From NCBI RefSeq assembly GCF_009857915.1, contig NZ_WWCM01000016.1, positions 30,010 to 94,009 of the forward strand: DNA of 64,000 nt. Reading direction: 5' to 3'. The notes below the pieces were generated by a model. It worked only from the letters and a program-made list of their open reading frames with translations, was not told the origin of the DNA and did no database searches. The DNA comes from Duganella qianjiadongensis (lineage in GTDB: Bacteria > Pseudomonadota > Gammaproteobacteria > Burkholderiales > Burkholderiaceae_D). Positions 26,352 through 35,636 of this stretch are shown here, in pieces. Both the position numbers and the translations under genes were made by a program. The first letter of the stretch is position 1, and every line of letters begins with the position of its first letter.

Positions 26352-27590
26352 ATGCGTCTGCTGCACACCTCCGACTGGCATCTGGGCCAGACCCTGCATC
26401 ACTACGAGCGCCACTACGAACACCAGCAGTTTCTCGACTGGCTGCTGGACACACTGGAACAGCAGCAGGCCGACGCCCTGCTGGTCGCCGGCGATATCTT
26501 CGACAACGCCAATCCATCGGCCGCCTCGCAGCGCCAGTTCTACCAGTTCCTGCGCGCCGCGCGCGAACGGGTGCCGCACCTGAACCTGATCGTCATCGCC
26601 GGCAATCACGATTCGCCGGGCCGGCTGGAAGCCCCTGCGCCCCTGCTGGAAACCCACGGCACGCGCGTGATCGGCCATGTGCCGCGCATGGCCGACGGCA
26701 GCATCGACATCGGCGCCATGGTCCTGCCGCTGACAGGACGCAGCGGCGCAATCGAAGCATGGTGCCTGGCCGTGCCCTTCCTGCGTCCGGCCGATGTGCC
26801 GCGCCTGCCCCAGAGCGAAAACCAGCACAGCGGCGCCGATCCCTATCTGGCCGGCATCGCCCTGCTCTACCGCCAGGCACTGGAACACGCGCTGGCCTGC
26901 CGCAGCGGCGCACAGCCCATCTTCGCCATGGGCCACTGCCACATGGTCGACGGCCAGATGTCGGAAGACTCGGAACGGCGCATCGTCATCGGCGGCACGG
27001 AAATGCTGCCGGCCGGGATATTCGGTGCCGACATCAGCTACGCGGCGCTGGGCCATCTGCATCTGGCCCAGAGCGTGGGCAAGCAGCGCCATATCCGCTA
27101 TTGCGGCAGTCCGCTGCCGCTCTCGTTTGCGGAAATCAGCTACCCGCATCAGGTGCTGCAGATCGACATCGAAGGCACCGAACTGGGCGAGATCACCCCC
27201 CTGCCCGTGCCGCGCGCAGTCGAACTGCTGCGCATTCCGGCCCGTCCGGCGCCACTGGCACAGGTACTGCAACAGCTGGCCGAACTCGAAACGCAAGCCC
27301 TGCCTGCCGAGCGCCAGCCCCTGCTCGAAGTGCGGGTGCTGCTGGACGCACCGGAACCGGGCCTGCGCGCCAGGATCGAAGCGGCACTGGACGGCAAAGC
27401 CGTGCGGCTGGCAAAAATCGAAACCACCAGCGCGGCGCGCGGCGCGCAAGCCGGCGCCGCAGCACTGACGCTGGACCAGCTGGAACGCCTGCAGCCCGAT
27501 GAAATCTTCCGCCAGCTGTACCGCCAGCGCTACGATCAGGATGCGCCGCCCGACCAGCTCAGTGCTTTCGCGGAGTTGCTGCTGCCATGA
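26352..27590 (+). CDS. sbcD: exonuclease subunit SbcD
   Basis: SbcD is the Mre11-type nuclease subunit of the SbcCD complex, which cuts hairpins and protein-blocked DNA ends. The 412-residue product starts MRLLHTSDWHLGQTLH and contains the metallophosphatase motifs in order: SDWHLG, AGDIFDNA, AGNHDSPG, MGHCHMV and LGHLHLAQ. The C-terminal part includes the capping and SbcC-binding regions. Its stop overlaps the sbcC start by four bases (ATGA), so the two subunits are translationally coupled. Confidence 0.97.
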   Translation: MRLLHTSDWHLGQTLHHYERHYEHQQFLDWLLDTLEQQQADALLVAGDIFDNANPSAASQRQFYQFLRAARERVPHLNLIVIAGNHDSPGRLEAPAPLLETHGTRVIGHVPRMADGSIDIGAMVLPLTGRSGAIEAWCLAVPFLRPADVPRLPQSENQHSGADPYLAGIALLYRQALEHALACRSGAQPIFAMGHCHMVDGQMSEDSERRIVIGGTEMLPAGIFGADISYAALGHLHLAQSVGKQRHIRYCGSPLPLSFAEISYPHQVLQIDIEGTELGEITPLPVPRAVELLRIPARPAPLAQVLQQLAELETQALPAERQPLLEVRVLLDAPEPGLRARIEAALDGKAVRLAKIETTSAARGAQAGAAALTLDQLERLQPDEIFRQLYRQRYDQDAPPDQLSAFAELLLP

Positions 27591-30500
27591 GAATTCTGCG
27601 CATAGCCGGTAAAAATCTGGCCTCGCTGGCCGAAGAGTTCAGCGTCGACTTCCAGCAGCCGCCGCTGGCCGACAGCGGCCTGTTTGCCATCAGCGGCCCC
27701 ACCGGCGCAGGCAAGAGCACCCTGCTCGACGCTCTGTGTCTGGCCCTGTACGACGCCACCCCGCGCCTGCTGCGCGTGGCCGGCCGCAATTATCTGGCCG
27801 ACGTGGGCAATGAAACCATCACCACCCAGGACACCCGCAACCTGCTGCGCCGTGGCGCAGCAGAAGGCTATGCCGAAGTGGATTTCGTCGGTAGCGACGC
27901 TGCCAGCTACCGCGCCCGCTGGAGCGTGCGGCGTGCCCGCACGCGGGCCGAAGGCGCGCTGCAGCCTACCGCCATGACGCTGCACCGCCTGCCCGCCCTG
28001 CAGCCGCTGGGCAACACCAAAACCGAGGTCAAGGCCGAGATCAAGCAGCGCATCGGCCTGTCGTTCGAGCAGTTCACCCGCGCCGTCCTGCTGGCCCAGA
28101 ACGAATTCTCGGCCTTCCTCAAGGCCGAAGATAACGAACGGGGCGAACTGCTGGAGAAACTCACCGGCAGCGCCATCTACAGCGAGATTTCCATGCGCGC
28201 CTTTGCGCGCTCCAAGCAGGAACAGGAAGCGCTGCAGCGCCTGAATGACCGGCTGGCCGACCAGAAGCCGTGCAGCGAAGAGCAGCGGCAGGAACTGGCA
28301 AGCCGCCATGCCGGCGCGCTGGCCAGACAACAGGCGCTGGAGCAGCGCGGCGCGCTGCTGGAACAACAGCTACGCTGGTACCAGCAGGCCGAACGTCTGG
28401 CCGAAGCCGAGCAGCAGGCCAGTGCCGCCTGCGTGGCAGCGGCGGCTGCTATCGAAGCAGCGGCGCCGCAGCGCGCCAGTCTGGCGCAGCTGGACGCGCT
28501 GCAGCCAGCGCGGCCACTGGCAGCCGAAACCATGCGCCTGAACCGTGAAATCAGCGCCACCCGGCGCCAGATCGCCGAACTGGCCGAGCAGGTGCAGCAG
28601 GCTGGCGCTGCGCTAGCCCTGCACAGCAGCGCACAGGAGAGCGCCGCCCAGCAGTTGCAGCAGGCCGAACAGGCCCAGAGCAGCGCCGCACCGCAACTCG
28701 ATCAGGCCAAGGCGCTCGATGCGCGCATCGCCGCCCAGCTGCCAGTGTTCGAGCAAGCGGCCAGTGCCTGCGCTCAGGCCGATCAGACCGATCAGACTAC
28801 CCGCGCGGCCCAGCAGACCCGCAGCGAAGAGCGCCAGCAAGTAGCCGCCCAGCAGGAAGCCAGCAGCCGCTGGCTGGCCGAGCACCAGCAGTGGGCTGCC
28901 ATGGCACAGTCGTGGGAGCGCTGGGAAGTACTGTTCGTACAGGCCGGCCAGCAGGCGGCGCAGGCCGACAGGCTGAATCAGTCGCTGGCAGGCGTGCAGC
29001 AGCAGGTGCAGCAGCAGCAGGAACTGCAGACACAGGCCCAGTCGCGGCTGGCAGCCAGTCATCAGCAACTGCAGGTGCTGGAACAGCAGCAGCAGAGCAG
29101 CGCCAGCACACTGGCGCAGTACGCGCCGGAACAGCTGCAGGCCACGCGCCGACAGCTGACTGCCCGGCGTAATTTGCTGGCCGAGGGCGAAAAGCTGTGG
29201 ATAGCGCTGGATGCGCGCCAGACCCGCCACGCTTATCTTGCGCAGCAGACTGCCGACTTGCGCCATGCCGCAGCGCAGGCCGATGCCGAACTCAAGGCAG
29301 CCCAGCAGCAGGCCGTTACGCTGCTGGCCCACAGCACGCAGGCCGAGCGCTCGCTGCAACTGGCGCAAGCGGCCTGCAGCAGCAACGTGCAGGCGCTGCG
29401 CGCCACGCTGGAAGATGGCCAGCCTTGCGCCGTGTGCGGGGCGACAGAGCATCCCTACCACCATGACGATAGCCGTCTGCTGGCCATGCTGGCCGAGCTG
29501 GAGGCGGAAGTGGCACGCTGGCGCCAGCAGGTCGAAGCCAATCTGAGCCTGCAGACGGCGCGCCGCACCACCCAGCAGGCCTGTCTGGACCAGATCAATG
29601 CACTGGCGTGCGAGACAAGCGCGCTGACACCGGCCCTGAGCGCAGCCACCAGCGCATGGCAGGCGATCCTGCCGCAGCTGCAGGCCGAAGCCATGGCAGA
29701 AGGCGCAGAACGCACCGGCTGGTTCGTCGGACAGCTAGAGCAGCTGGGCGACGCGCTGCAGGCGGTGGAAACGCAGGAACACAACTGGCATCAGGCCCGC
29801 CAGGCGCACGAAGCGCTGCAAGTAGCGCTGGAGCGGACCCGCAACGAACACCAGCAGCAACAGCAGGCACTGGCCAGCCAGCAGACCGCACTGGCGGAAA
29901 GCCGCAGCGTAGCCCGAGCGCTCGATGTGCAGCGGGTTGATCTGGCCTTGGCACTGAGCGCCGTGCTGGCCGACCTCGACCCCGCCTTTAGCGGCAGCGA
30001 CCTGCCTAGCGACGACTGGAAGGATGCATGGCGTGCCGGTCCCGCGCGCTTCTACGCTGCGCGTCAGGCCGAAGCGGGCCAGTGGCTGCGGCAGCGCAGC
30101 AGCTACGACGAACGCCAGCAGCGCCTGCAGGCACTGGATATCGAACTGCGCGCCGGTCTGGAAGCGCAGAACAAGGCCCAGCGCGATGACGTCCACGCGC
30201 GCGTGGCCTACAGCAGCGCCGAAGCGCAGCTACAGGCTTTGCAGCAGCAGCGTCTTGCTCTGTGGGACGGCAAGGACGTGACGTCGGTGGAAGCAGCGCT
30301 GGCACTGGCCGTCAATAACGCCCGCCAGCAACTGGCCCAGCGCCAGAGCGCCGCACAGCTGGCAGCACAGGCCGGCGCACGCGCCGAAGCAACGCTGACT
30401 CAGGCGCAGCGCCACCTGACCGGGCTGCTAGCTGCCGCCGCAGCGGCGCAGCAGGCGCTGCATGACTGGCTGGCCAGCTTCAACCAGCAGCAGCCGCAGC

Positions 30501-31477
30501 ATGCGCTGGACGATCTGGAGCAGCTAGATAGCCTGCTGGCCGTCGCTGCCGCCGAGATCAGCGCCCGCCGTGCGGCCCTGCATGCGCTCGACCGCGCCGC
30601 GGAAGCGGCGGCCACCGTGCTGCGCGAACGCCAGTTACAGCACCAGCAGCATCTGGCTACGGCGCCGCCAGCCGATAGTCTGGCAAGCGAGCTGCCGCTT
30701 GAGCACCCGCAAGCGCCCGATGAGCCTCAATCGGCAGGCCCGGATCTCCCGGCTGCGGACAGCACGGCCATGGCGGGCGAACCGTCTGGCGCCGCCATAT
30801 CCGTGCCGGAGCGCCTGAGCCGCGCGCTGGCCGAGCTGAGACTAGCCTTCCAGAGCGCGCGGGAACACGCCGTGGCTGCGCAATTGGCGCTGGCAGAGGA
30901 TGATGCCCGTCGCACGAAATCGGCCGCGATGATGGCGCAGATCGATGCACAGGGCGCCTGCGCACAGCGCTGGGCGCGTCTGAACGATCTGATAGGTTCG
31001 GCCGATGGCAAGAAATTCCGCAACTACGCCCAGCAATACACGCTCGATGTCCTGCTCGGCTACGCCAATGCCCACCTGCGCCATCTGGCGCGGCGCTACC
31101 AGCTTGAACGCATCTGCCATCCGGCCAGCCCGTCGCTGGCCCTGCAGGTGCGCGACCGCGACATGGGCGATGAAATGCGCTCGGTGCACTCGCTGTCCGG
31201 CGGCGAATCCTTCCTCGTTTCGCTGGCGCTGGCGCTGGGGCTGGCCTCGCTGTCGTCCAACCGGGTAAGGGTGGAGTCCCTCTTCATCGACGAAGGCTTC
31301 GGCAGTCTCGATGCCGATACCCTGCGCGTGGCCATGGATGCCCTCGACGGCCTGCAGGCCATGGGGCGCAAAGTGGGGGTGATCTCGCACGTACAGGAGA
31401 TGACCGAGCGTATCGCTACCCGCATCCTCGTTCAGCCGGCGCCTGGCGGCAAGAGCCGCGTGAGCGTGCAGGGCTAG
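27587..31477 (+). CDS. sbcC: exonuclease subunit SbcC
   Basis: SbcC is the Rad50-like SMC ATPase of SbcCD. It has Walker A GPTGAGKST at residues 37-45, long Gln/Ala-rich coiled coils, and a zinc-hook motif CAVC at residues 614-617 that joins two subunits. The ABC signature LSGGESFLVSLALALG is near 1203 and Walker B LFIDEGFGSLD near 1232. At 1,296 residues it is about 250 longer than E. coli SbcC (1,048), mostly through longer coiled-coil arms. A Pro/Ala-rich insertion lies near residues 1025-1075. It forms an operon with sbcD. Confidence 0.96.
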   Translation: MRILRIAGKNLASLAEEFSVDFQQPPLADSGLFAISGPTGAGKSTLLDALCLALYDATPRLLRVAGRNYLADVGNETITTQDTRNLLRRGAAEGYAEVDFVGSDAASYRARWSVRRARTRAEGALQPTAMTLHRLPALQPLGNTKTEVKAEIKQRIGLSFEQFTRAVLLAQNEFSAFLKAEDNERGELLEKLTGSAIYSEISMRAFARSKQEQEALQRLNDRLADQKPCSEEQRQELASRHAGALARQQALEQRGALLEQQLRWYQQAERLAEAEQQASAACVAAAAAIEAAAPQRASLAQLDALQPARPLAAETMRLNREISATRRQIAELAEQVQQAGAALALHSSAQESAAQQLQQAEQAQSSAAPQLDQAKALDARIAAQLPVFEQAASACAQADQTDQTTRAAQQTRSEERQQVAAQQEASSRWLAEHQQWAAMAQSWERWEVLFVQAGQQAAQADRLNQSLAGVQQQVQQQQELQTQAQSRLAASHQQLQVLEQQQQSSASTLAQYAPEQLQATRRQLTARRNLLAEGEKLWIALDARQTRHAYLAQQTADLRHAAAQADAELKAAQQQAVTLLAHSTQAERSLQLAQAACSSNVQALRATLEDGQPCAVCGATEHPYHHDDSRLLAMLAELEAEVARWRQQVEANLSLQTARRTTQQACLDQINALACETSALTPALSAATSAWQAILPQLQAEAMAEGAERTGWFVGQLEQLGDALQAVETQEHNWHQARQAHEALQVALERTRNEHQQQQQALASQQTALAESRSVARALDVQRVDLALALSAVLADLDPAFSGSDLPSDDWKDAWRAGPARFYAARQAEAGQWLRQRSSYDERQQRLQALDIELRAGLEAQNKAQRDDVHARVAYSSAEAQLQALQQQRLALWDGKDVTSVEAALALAVNNARQQLAQRQSAAQLAAQAGARAEATLTQAQRHLTGLLAAAAAAQQALHDWLASFNQQQPQHALDDLEQLDSLLAVAAAEISARRAALHALDRAAEAAATVLRERQLQHQQHLATAPPADSLASELPLEHPQAPDEPQSAGPDLPAADSTAMAGEPSGAAISVPERLSRALAELRLAFQSAREHAVAAQLALAEDDARRTKSAAMMAQIDAQGACAQRWARLNDLIGSADGKKFRNYAQQYTLDVLLGYANAHLRHLARRYQLERICHPASPSLALQVRDRDMGDEMRSVHSLSGGESFLVSLALALGLASLSSNRVRVESLFIDEGFGSLDADTLRVAMDALDGLQAMGRKVGVISHVQEMTERIATRILVQPAPGGKSRVSVQG

Positions 31478-31561
31478 GCAAGGTGCGGCCAAGCCGCGCC
31501 GGGCGCTATAAATTTGCTATCATTTAGCTGAGCAGATTTGCCGGCCGTCCGCCCCTAGCCC

Positions 31562-32152
31562 ATGAACCTCAGCGCCACCTCGCCACGCAGCGTCAGCCCT
31601 CCGGTCTCGCCCGGCGCGGCACCGCTGCGCGTGGCAGCGTCGGCTACACCGGCCGGTCCGGCCTCCGCTTCCAGCAGCGCGTCGCCCAGCACCAGCTTTG
31701 CCGGCAGTTCGGCTTCCACCAACCTCTCAGCGGAAGCGCTGGCGCTCATCTCCCAGCTCAAGGCGCGCAACACGGAGGTGCGCCAGCACGAGCAGGCCCA
31801 CATGGCCACGGCCGGCGGGCTGGCCACCTCGGGCGCAGCCTACACCTATCAGCGCGGCCCCAACGGGGTCGATTACGCCATCGGCGGCGAAGTCCATATC
31901 GACACGTCGCCCGGCCGCACGCCGCAGGAAACCATAGAACGGGCCCGCACCATACAGGCCGCCGCCCTGGCGCCGGCCAGTCCGTCCGGTGCCGATCAGG
32001 CGGTGGCGGCGCAGGCCCAGCAGATGGAACTACAGGCCCGCTCCGAACTGGCCATCCAGCAGGCGCAGCAACTGACCGGCAGCAGCCGCAAGCTTAGCCA
32101 GACTTACCAGGCGCCGCCGCTGGTGCCGCCCAAACTCGACATCTACGCCTGA
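31562..32152 (+). CDS. putative metalloprotease, SprA-related / CJM1_0395 family
   Basis: A 196-residue protein. The first 55 residues are Ala/Ser/Pro-rich and look disordered. After this comes ALALISQLKARNTEVRQHEQAH, then TAGGLATSGAAYTYQRGPNG and YAIGGEVHIDTSPG. The HEQAH sequence fits the HExxH zinc-protease pattern, and the whole block matches a family annotated as putative metalloprotease in many proteobacteria. Activity is not proven for that family as far as I know. There is no classical signal peptide. A TATAAA/TATCAT-rich stretch upstream may hold its promoter. Confidence 0.78.
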   Translation: MNLSATSPRSVSPPVSPGAAPLRVAASATPAGPASASSSASPSTSFAGSSASTNLSAEALALISQLKARNTEVRQHEQAHMATAGGLATSGAAYTYQRGPNGVDYAIGGEVHIDTSPGRTPQETIERARTIQAAALAPASPSGADQAVAAQAQQMELQARSELAIQQAQQLTGSSRKLSQTYQAPPLVPPKLDIYA

Positions 32153-32193
32153 ATGCTAGAATGCCGCCTTTGTACGACATTCAGAGCACAATC

Positions 32194-32403
32194 ATGTTAA
32201 AAGCACCACGCACCCTGACCTTCAAATGCGCCAAATGCGCCAAAGCCGTACAGGTACGCCTGCAGAAAGTCTCGGCCTGCTCGCACATCCAGCCATATTT
32301 CGGCGTGTGCGCCTGCGGCGAGCCGAAACACCATGCCATCGGCCAGAAAGACGCGGTGGCATCCTATCTGGCCGCACCGGAAGGCTGGACCCACCACCAC
32401 TAA
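32194..32403 (+). CDS. small Cys-rich protein
   Basis: A 69-residue basic protein starting MLKAPRTLTFKCAKCAKAVQ. It contains a CAKC pair and a later CACG segment with histidines, so a small zinc-ribbon-like metal site is plausible. An in-frame ATG 11 codons upstream lacks a clear ribosome-binding site. It ends in a His-rich WTHHH tail. I do not recognise a named family. It is on the same strand as the putative metalloprotease, 41 bases downstream. Confidence 0.65.
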   Translation: MLKAPRTLTFKCAKCAKAVQVRLQKVSACSHIQPYFGVCACGEPKHHAIGQKDAVASYLAAPEGWTHHH

Positions 32404-32407
32404 GAGA

Positions 32408-32465
32408 CTGTTTCAACATGCGTGCAGCGAGGCGCGGCGACGCAGCTGCGGGCTGTTTGAAACAG
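32408..32465. repeat. inverted repeat around CTGTTTCAA
   Basis: CTGTTTCAA (32408-32416) recurs as its complement TTGAAACAG (32457-32465), enclosing 40 GC-rich bases. The right arm also sits in a short palindrome, CTGTTTGAAACAG (32453-32465). It lies in the 144-base gap before the next gene. It could be a structured leader, a weak terminator or a small dispersed repeat. Confidence 0.5.
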
Positions 32466-32547
32466 GCGCCAAGCCGCCCGGGCTCAAGATTCCGGCCAGC
32501 TTACCGTTAAAAGAAATATCATCAAACGGAATCTGCTGGAATCTGCC

Positions 32548-33612
32548 ATGTCCACCATCTCTGCCCTCACATCGCGCAATCTGCCCGCCTCGCTGTATGC
32601 GGCCAGCGCGCAGAATGACAGCAAAACCAGCGCTAGCCGGCAAGTCAAGGCTAGCGAGACGGTGCCTGCCAGCGCTAATCCGGTCAGCTCGATCTCGGCC
32701 GGCTCGTCCAGTAATGCGCTCGACCAGCATCTGGCCGCGGTCGGCAACGACACCATAGACTACGCCCAGAGCTTCCTCAGCAGCTTCGCCCAGACCCTGT
32801 TCGGCAATGGCGGCAAAGACGCCCAGATCAGCTTTGATAGCGCCAGCCTCGATACTTCCAGCACGCTTGCCGCAGGCGTGCGCCAGAGCAGCGGCGCCAA
32901 TGGTAATAGTACGGCAGCCGCTTTCCAGCTGACCGATAGCTCGCATTTCATCGGCAAGGGCACGATCACTACGGCCGATGGCCGCAAATTCGATTTCGAA
33001 GTGGAAGTCCAGTACGACGCCCAGCTCGGTGCCGCTGCCAGCAGCACCAGCAATTCGGCCGCTGCGACCAATAGCGCCAATGCCGGCGACAAGTCGAACC
33101 AGCTACTGGACAGCCTGTCCGCGCAGCCAAGCCCGGCAAAACAGGCCGAGTCCAACCGCAGCCTGACCACCAGCAGCAGCGATCTGCCCAAGGTTCAGGT
33201 ACCGAATATCGATTTCCCCGGCACCCTGTCCGATCTGTTCAAACTGATAGGCCTCGATCTGCAAAGCGCGCTGTCGACCGGCGATAACACGCCTGACCGC
33301 AGCAGCGACGGCATAGACCGCAACACCCTGCGCAGCCTGTCGCTGCGCCTGCTCAATCTGGTCAACAGCAAGGACACCAACACCTACAGCGCGCCTAGCG
33401 CTGCCGACAAGGCTAAAACTGCGGCCAGCGATCCGGCTGCCGCCAAAGCAGCGCCGGCCGCCGAGACAGGGGCTGCGGCGACGGCCTCCGGCAGCAGCAG
33501 CGCGGCCAGCGCTAGCGCCACGCCACCGGCCGCCAGCACACATGCCGCCAGCCCGCCCCGCACCGACGGCGATCGCGACGGCGACAAGGCCGTTGCCGAC
33601 ATCGGTGCCTGA
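32548..33612 (+). CDS. Ser/Ala-rich hypothetical protein
   Basis: A 354-residue protein with no recognised family. It starts MSTISALTSRNLPASLYAAS and has no signal peptide. Low-complexity Ser/Ala/Asn stretches dominate the ends and the middle. Two more ordered blocks stand out: HFIGKGTITTADGRKFDFEV (about residues 132-155) and IDFPGTLSDLFKLIGLDLQS, followed by NTLRSLSLRLLNLV. This composition resembles proteins exported without an N-terminal signal, such as flagellar hook-associated or hook-length proteins, but that is only a compositional impression. A strong hairpin terminator follows. Confidence 0.65.
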   Translation: MSTISALTSRNLPASLYAASAQNDSKTSASRQVKASETVPASANPVSSISAGSSSNALDQHLAAVGNDTIDYAQSFLSSFAQTLFGNGGKDAQISFDSASLDTSSTLAAGVRQSSGANGNSTAAAFQLTDSSHFIGKGTITTADGRKFDFEVEVQYDAQLGAAASSTSNSAAATNSANAGDKSNQLLDSLSAQPSPAKQAESNRSLTTSSSDLPKVQVPNIDFPGTLSDLFKLIGLDLQSALSTGDNTPDRSSDGIDRNTLRSLSLRLLNLVNSKDTNTYSAPSAADKAKTAASDPAAAKAAPAAETGAAATASGSSSAASASATPPAASTHAASPPRTDGDRDGDKAVADIGA

Positions 33613-33644
33613 GCGGCCAGTATAATAAGCGCTGCACCTGCCTG

Positions 33645-33679
33645 AACCGCCAGAGATGCCCGTCATCTCCGGCGGTTTT
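33645..33679 (+). terminator. rho-independent terminator
   Basis: AACCGCCAGAGATG (33645-33658) pairs with CATCTCCGGCGGTT (33664-33677) with a single A-C mismatch and a 5-base loop, followed by TTTT. It ends the Ser/Ala-rich protein gene. Confidence 0.8.
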
Positions 33680-33719
33680 CGTCTTGTCCGACGCTTACCT
33701 CACCTTTTGAATGCCCGCC

Positions 33720-34889
33720 ATGTCCTTACAAACCGCCTCCCCTGCCGCACCTCAACTGATACACTGGGAGGAAAACGGCGCCCAGTGCAGCGCCGTCTGG
33801 CACTCGGAAGCGGGCATGCCGCCGCCCAAGCGGGTGGTTATCGCCGACGACCGCATCAATGCCGACATGGCCTACAGCATGGCCTGCGAAGGCACTGCAT
33901 TGCTGTGGCGCGGCGACTTCCAGAATGCCCGCCAGTTGCTGCAGGCGCTAGCACGCCGTATCGATCACAAGGGCCGGGGTAGCAAAAAGGCCAAGCCTGC
34001 CAGAGCGCCCGCTACGCCGACAGAAGCTTTCCACCTGCACCGGCAGGCCCAGTCGCAACGCGCCCGAACGCTGGCCATGCTGCTGATCCCGTTCGAAGCC
34101 GGCTACACCATTCCGCTGCGCCGTGCGCCCGATGTGCAGCTGGCCTGCAACGAAGCCTATGGCCGCTTCAACGCGCCCTTCATCGCCTCGCTGCGCGAAC
34201 TGCTAGGACTGATAGGCGCCCATGAATGGCGCCGTACCGGCGTCGAGATCCCGGCCCTGCAGGCCCGTATCCACCCTCATTACGGCGTGTTCTCGCCGGT
34301 GCGCGGCGAATATGTGGAACTGGTGGCCAAAACACCGCTGCCCAGGGACACGACACTGGCGTTCGATATCGGCGCAGGCACGGGCGTGCTGTCGGCCGTA
34401 CTGGCCCGGCGCGGCATCGGCAAAGTGGTCGCCACCGATATGGACCAGCGCGCACTCAGCTGCGCGCGCGAGAATCTGGCGCGGCTCGACCTCGATCAGC
34501 AAGTGGAGCTGCAGCAGGCCGACCTGTTCCCCGCCGGACGGGCGCCGCTGGTGGTGTGCAATCCGCCGTGGGTGCCGGCCCGTCCCAGCTCGTCCATCGA
34601 ATACGCCGTGTACGATCCGGACAGCCGCATGCTGCGCGGCTTCCTCGCCGGTCTGACGGAGCACCTGACGGACGGCGGCGAAGGCTGGCTGATACTGTCC
34701 GATCTGGCCGAGCATCTGGGCTTGCGCCCGCGCGAGCAGTTGCTGGGCTGGATAGCCGAGGCCGGCCTGAAAGTACTGGACCGGCATGATGTGCGTCCGC
34801 TCCATCCCCGCGCCAGCGACGCCAGCGATCCGCTGCACGCGGCCCGCTCTGCCGAAGTGACCTCGCTCTGGAGGCTGGCTGCGGCTTGA
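33720..34889 (+). CDS. class I SAM-dependent methyltransferase with NPPW motif
   Basis: A 389-residue protein. The C-terminal half has a Rossmann methyltransferase domain: motif I is LAFDIGAGTGVLSAVLARRG, the acidic loop is VVATDMDQRALSCA, and the catalytic motif is VVCNPPWVPARP. NPPW/NPPY motifs are typical of N-methylation of amide or amino groups (HemK/PrmB-like enzymes and rRNA adenine methylases). The first 190 residues form an uncharacterised N-terminal domain with a basic KGRGSKKAKPARAP linker. The target is unknown. I start at the ATG at 33720, although one three codons upstream is possible. Confidence 0.8.
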   Translation: MSLQTASPAAPQLIHWEENGAQCSAVWHSEAGMPPPKRVVIADDRINADMAYSMACEGTALLWRGDFQNARQLLQALARRIDHKGRGSKKAKPARAPATPTEAFHLHRQAQSQRARTLAMLLIPFEAGYTIPLRRAPDVQLACNEAYGRFNAPFIASLRELLGLIGAHEWRRTGVEIPALQARIHPHYGVFSPVRGEYVELVAKTPLPRDTTLAFDIGAGTGVLSAVLARRGIGKVVATDMDQRALSCARENLARLDLDQQVELQQADLFPAGRAPLVVCNPPWVPARPSSSIEYAVYDPDSRMLRGFLAGLTEHLTDGGEGWLILSDLAEHLGLRPREQLLGWIAEAGLKVLDRHDVRPLHPRASDASDPLHAARSAEVTSLWRLAAA

Positions 34890-34991
34890 TTCCGCAGCGT
34901 GCAGCGCCTAGCCGACGTCGCGTATTTCGCACGAAAAGCCTGGCGAAACGGTCCAGTTGCGCGAAAACGCGATCAGCAGCTATCCGGGCTC

Positions 34992-35020
34992 TTGCATTCC
35001 AGCCGGAAGCTGTATAAAAT
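34992..35020 (+). promoter_or_regulatory. sigma-70 type promoter of the initiator tRNA
   Basis: TTGCAT (34992-34997) and TAAAAT (35015-35020) are spaced by 17 bases, and the tRNA begins 12 bases after the -10 element. The overlapping TATAAA is an alternative -10. Confidence 0.7.
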
Positions 35021-35032
35021 ACATGCCTCAGA

Positions 35033-35109
35033 CGCGGGGTGGAGCAGTCTGGCAGCTCGTCGGGCTCATAACCCGAAGGTCACAGGTTCAAATCCTGTCC
35101 CCGCAACCA
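35033..35109 (+). tRNA. initiator tRNA-fMet (CAT)
   Basis: A 77-base tRNA with encoded CCA. The anticodon loop is CTCATAA (anticodon CAT). Two initiator hallmarks are visible: the first base C does not pair with A72 (acceptor CGCGGGG against CCCCGCA), and the anticodon stem has three consecutive G-C pairs (GGG/CCC). This marks it as the formyl-methionine initiator rather than the elongator. It has its own promoter and terminator, so it is a single-gene unit. Confidence 0.96.
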
Positions 35110-35116
35110 GATTCTA

Positions 35117-35152
35117 AAAGCCGCTGATTTCTCACGAGATCAGCGGCTTTTT
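35117..35152 (+). terminator. terminator after the initiator tRNA
   Basis: AAAGCCGCTGAT (35117-35128) pairs with ATCAGCGGCTTT (35139-35150), and the T-run continues to 35152. It lies eight bases after the tRNA. The A-rich left side means it could also act on the leftward gene that converges here. Confidence 0.9.
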
Positions 35153-35186
35153 CACATCCGTCGACATACTGGCACGCCCGGCTGAT

Positions 35187-35636
35187 CTAGTCGAGATAGC
35201 GGTCGAACACCAGCGATTCGAGATTGTCGCCACCGATCAGATCGACGCTGGCAATGTCGCAGGCCAGCTGCGCGGGCAGGCTCTGGCCGGCCGGAATGCC
35301 GAGTTGCTTGCGGATGGATGCCGGGGTGAGCTTGTGCCGCTTCAGATAGTCGCCATCGATATAGGCTTGCGCGATCACCACGCGGTTATGCTTTTCCAGC
35401 ACCACGTTCAGATAAACTGCCGGTTCTGGCGTCAGTTCATAGACCACCGTCTGATCGCGCCGCTCGATCACCTTGGCCTGCGAGCGCTTGAATTTGCGCT
35501 TGGCCATGCTGTCGATAGGCCGCATCAGCCCCTGTATGAAGCGGCACTGCCGTTGGTCCGGAATGGGCTCCTGCGCACGCACCGTCATGCTCAACATCAG
35601 CAATACCAGACCAGAGACTAAACGGGCTCGTTTCAA
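35187..35636 (-). CDS. small exported hypothetical protein
   Basis: A 149-residue protein with a clear signal peptide, MKRARLVSGLVLLMLSMTVRAQ, so it is probably periplasmic. The mature part has two Cys residues (RQCRFIQGLM near the start and AQLACDIASVD near the end) that could form a disulfide. It also has an acidic C-terminus ending FDRYLD. I do not recognise a family. It stands alone, converging with the initiator tRNA unit and divergent from a glyoxalase-fold gene. Confidence 0.75.
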   Translation of the reverse strand: MKRARLVSGLVLLMLSMTVRAQEPIPDQRQCRFIQGLMRPIDSMAKRKFKRSQAKVIERRDQTVVYELTPEPAVYLNVVLEKHNRVVIAQAYIDGDYLKRHKLTPASIRKQLGIPAGQSLPAQLACDIASVDLIGGDNLESLVFDRYLD

